From contig MFGV01000087.1 in NCBI GenBank assembly GCA_001778375.1, forward strand, positions 1 to 64,000: a stretch of 64,000 nt of DNA. Direction: 5' to 3'. Below, in pieces: positions 62,230-64,000 of the stretch (position 1 is the stretch's first letter; each line of letters begins with the position of its first letter). Position numbers and translations under genes: made by a program. This stretch comes from Candidatus Firestonebacteria bacterium RIFOXYD2_FULL_39_29 (lineage in GTDB: Bacteria > Oederibacteriota > D2-FULL-39-29). The notes beneath the pieces were generated by a model that saw only the letters and a list, made by a program, of their open reading frames with translations, did no database searches and was not told the DNA's origin.

Positions 62230-62457
62230 TTACAATAACTCCACGAATTGCTCAACAGAAAGAGTTGAATCTTTTATTATTCTCCTTAATAAACCATGCT
62301 TTATTTCTTTATGTAATGGAACTGTGATTGGAATATGAGTTGGGTTTGTATCATCACGAAGGCGAACATGGCTTCCTTTTTGCCTCACCGTTTGATAACC
62401 TATTTTTTGGAGGGCTTTGATTGTCTCTTTTCCTGAAACGACCGGTAATTTACTCAT
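62230..62457 (-). CDS. hicA: HicA-type mRNA interferase toxin
   Basis: 75 residues: LPVVSGKETIKALQKIGYQ, then RQKGSHVRLR with the catalytic H30, and the closing IPLHKEIKHGLLRRIIKD pattern (here VPLHKE...). It cleaves mRNA when free of HicB. It overlaps hicB by four bases. Confidence 0.93.
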   Translation of the reverse strand: MSKLPVVSGKETIKALQKIGYQTVRQKGSHVRLRDDTNPTHIPITVPLHKEIKHGLLRRIIKDSTLSVEQFVELL

Positions 62458-62681
62458 ACTTTGACTAAGACACTGCCTACAAATTCTCTTGAAGTATCAG
62501 GTAATTTTTCATTGTGCTTCTTCATGTCTTCAATGCAAAGATCTATTGCCTCTTTTATATTCCTCATAGCTTCTTCCAAGGTGTCACCCTGACTATAACA
62601 TCCCGGAATTGCAGGACAAACAACAACATATCCACCGTCTGTTTCGGCTTCTAATATAACCTTAAAATCTAAAACCTTCAT
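62454..62681 (-). CDS. hicB: HicB-type antitoxin
   Basis: 75 residues with the partial RNase H-like fold: LEAETDGGYVVVCPAIPGCYSQGDTLEEAMRNIKEAI. No C-terminal DNA-binding helix is evident beyond it, so self-regulation may need another element. GAGGTGAG precedes the start. Confidence 0.92.
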   Translation of the reverse strand: MKVLDFKVILEAETDGGYVVVCPAIPGCYSQGDTLEEAMRNIKEAIDLCIEDMKKHNEKLPDTSREFVGSVLVKV

Positions 62682-62701
62682 AAACTCACCTCTTTTAAGT
62701 A

Positions 62702-62730
62702 ATTATAGGACACTTTTTCTTTATAGTCAA
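62702..62730 (-). promoter_or_regulatory. Promoter of hicBA
   Basis: Minus strand TTGACT (62725-62730), 17 bases, TATAAT (62702-62707), about 20 bases before the hicB start. Near consensus. Confidence 0.75.
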
Positions 62731-62787
62731 CTTTTGCTAATCTTAGTAAATAGAATAGCCTCTAGCGACAGGATAAAAACGTTTTTA

Positions 62788-62810
62788 ATTGGTCGCTGTC
62801 CCTAATTTAG
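62788..62810. repeat. ATTGGTCGCTGTCCCTAATT direct repeat, left copy
   Basis: 23 bases identical to 63534-63556; both copies follow an AAAAACGTT word. The IS remnant lies between them. From 62811 to 63071 I see no gene. Confidence 0.75.
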
Positions 62811-63071
62811 TACTAATTTAGTACATTGCTATTATAACAAAAGAATGATAGTAAAACAACGTAAAATAGAAACATGCAGAAATGCATCAGTTATGTGCAG
62901 TGCTTTGGTTGTCACATGTTTTTAACTTGCAACTACCACAGGAACTAAGACATTTTTCACAGTATCTTAAGGTTTCCGTAAACCCATAACTAAAGCATTA
63001 CAATATACAGCTAAAACATCGGAAAGGCGTGTCAGATTTTACCGAAGGTGGACCAATCCCTGCAATTAAAG

Positions 63072-63493
63072 GTTAACCCAAGTTCCGCTGAATTATGTTA
63101 AAAGTGCGATTTTAAAAATATTTAGTTCATATAAAAGCAGCATTTTTGTCATAAAAAGTTTTAAAATAGCGTGTGGTACAGACCTAGTATATTGACATAT
63201 TGGCGCGGGTATTAGAAAATACTCATAATATGTTTTTAAAAAAACAAAATCATAATAAAGACGGCAAGGATCATGTTTACTGGTCTTTAGTAGAAAGATA
63301 TAGACTACGATTGCGTAGAGTATTTCGACCGGATGAGGAAGAACGATTATTATTAAATGCTTTGAAAATCCGAATTCCTGAAAAACTCTCAATCGATTTG
63401 AAATTGAAATGTGGTACAGACCTTTAATAAAAAAAGGCTTTAAATAAGGGAAATGAGTCTAAATATGCCTAATTCAGCGGAACTTGGGTTAAC
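63072..63493 (+). mobile_element. Internally deleted IS1634-like element
   Basis: 422 bases bounded by perfect inverted repeats (GTTAACCCAAGTTCCGCTGA at the left, its complement at the right). TTAA stands just outside the CCCAAGTT core on both sides. Inside, from 63230, an open frame joins a transposase N-terminus (MFLKKQNHNKDGKDHVYWSL) to what looks like its C-terminus (RRVFRPDEEERLLLNALKIR). The catalytic middle is lost, so it could move only with a transposase supplied elsewhere. GTGGTACAGACCT occurs twice inside (63173, 63412). Confidence 0.75.
63230..63427 (+). pseudogene. Transposase remnant of the IS1634-like element
   Basis: 65 codons: the first 25 match the N-terminus of IS1634-family transposases (KDGKDHVYWSLVERYR), and the rest resembles the extreme C-terminus (NALKIRIPEKLSIDL). 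The DDE region is gone. Confidence 0.7.
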
Positions 63494-63533
63494 GCTATAC
63501 GTTACTAACGCAAAAACGTTGCAATCTCTTTTT

Positions 63534-63556
63534 ATTGGTCGCTGTCCCTAATTTAG
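63534..63556. repeat. ATTGGTCGCTGTCCCTAATT direct repeat, right copy
   Basis: Exact match to 62788-62810. Its last bases contain the stop codon of the outer-membrane protein gene. Confidence 0.75.
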
Positions 63557-64000
63557 AAAAGCAGGCTTACTGTGGTGGAGAGACCGCCTATGTAGGGATA
63601 CGGGTACCGGCTATAAGAAGGGATGAAGGTGTATTTCAGGTCAAGACCTATCTTGTTATTTTTTACAACACCCGCGAAAATCTGGTAGACGGGAAGGTTG
63701 TCGTTTGAAATGTCATTTGCATAGCCCCATTTCAGCTCAGACAAAACGTAGTAGCTTCCTCTGGTTTCTTTTCTTACCATGCAAAGTCCGGCGCCAATGC
63801 CAAAGTAACCCTTCCAGTTTTGAATATTTTCGGTGATATACAGGGAAAGAGTCACAGGGGTGAAAAGGTATCTGGTAAAAGCATTCATCCACTCCCCATC
63901 CCCGGGTGCAGAAGTTGTAGTTTCCGAAGAGGTCACAGGAACGAGCCGCTCCATCCAGATTGTTTCTACATCCAAACGAAGGCCTATAGATCTTTTTTCC
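63553..64000 (-). CDS. Outer-membrane beta-barrel-like protein, C-terminal part
   Basis: The frame is open to the window edge, so the 5' part is outside. The visible 149 codons show barrel-like strands (SLYITENIQNWKGYFGIGAGLCMV, YYVLSELKWGYAN, IGLDLKYTFIPS) and end STTVSLLF with the terminal phenylalanine of barrels. The TTG sometimes read as a start is internal. No family recognised. Confidence 0.65.
   Translation of the reverse strand, partial: EKRSIGLRLDVETIWMERLVPVTSSETTTSAPGDGEWMNAFTRYLFTPVTLSLYITENIQNWKGYFGIGAGLCMVRKETRGSYYVLSELKWGYANDISNDNLPVYQIFAGVVKNNKIGLDLKYTFIPSYSRYPYPYIGGLSTTVSLLF

Overview
The window comes from a Gram-negative bacterium of moderate GC content, probably an uncultured lineage. 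Evidence for an outer membrane: a scattered ADP-heptose/LPS gene set (hldD, hldE1, hldE2, gmhA, a family 9 glycosyltransferase), an LptE-like lipoprotein, several secreted beta-barrel-like proteins and lipobox lipoproteins. I cannot place it in a phylum from sequence alone. Most genes up to 33.8 kb lie on the minus strand. Intergenic spaces are filled with short dispersed repeats of several families.

Layout. 0-5.5 kb is accessory: hldD, a RhuM-Fic toxin-like gene preceded by a broken 5' copy of hldD, a membrane protein, and a radical SAM/TcmP pair. 5.8-10.4 kb: dispanin, DUF2752, ogt, a D-aminoacylase-like protein, murJ. 10.4-16.8 kb: rpsT on the plus strand, then the housekeeping group leuS - GGDEF - lptE - holA. 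17-23.3 kb: a FmdB-type zinc ribbon with a repeat-derived tail, a 1.36-kilo-residue sensor/coiled-coil/pseudo-receiver protein, and hldE2/hldE1.

23.6-33.9 kb is a sulfur assimilation island: an Rrf2 regulator, cysN, cysD, an APS-type cysH, DUF454, a secreted protein, a JAMM protease, an E1-like enzyme, MetY, a ThiS-like carrier ending GGGM, DUF2061, a TusA-like protein and a duplicated siroheme sulfite reductase fused to a ferredoxin. Together they can take sulfate to sulfide and pass it, as a protein thiocarboxylate, into homocysteine. The regulator gene and the head of the operon share a promoter-proximal motif.

34.3-38 kb carries a SNF2 helicase and SWIM protein pair. 38-42.8 kb has a twice-frameshifted flavoprotein, an intact COG2509-type flavoprotein and a DUF1016 nuclease. 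43-49.2 kb holds a three-gene secreted-protein operon (including a 51-residue lipoprotein), a PurF-like enzyme lacking its catalytic cysteine, a histidine kinase with a duplicated purF 5' end upstream of it, and gmhA. 49.5-53.3 kb has a DUF3108 lipoprotein, the glycosyltransferase and a type II restriction-modification pair. 53.5-59 kb has a tRNA(CAT), a PfkB sugar kinase, a UbiA-type prenyltransferase and uvrB. 59.2-64 kb has two toxin-antitoxin pairs, a DUF2723-TPR protein, an internally deleted IS1634-like element and an outer-membrane protein cut by the window edge.

Main points for follow-up: the thiocarboxylate sulfur pathway with its GGGM carrier; the giant sensor protein; two separate loci where a gene sits between a partial and a full copy of another gene's 5' end; and a repeat family inserted in leaders next to the Shine-Dalgarno site, with one empty/occupied site pair visible inside the window.
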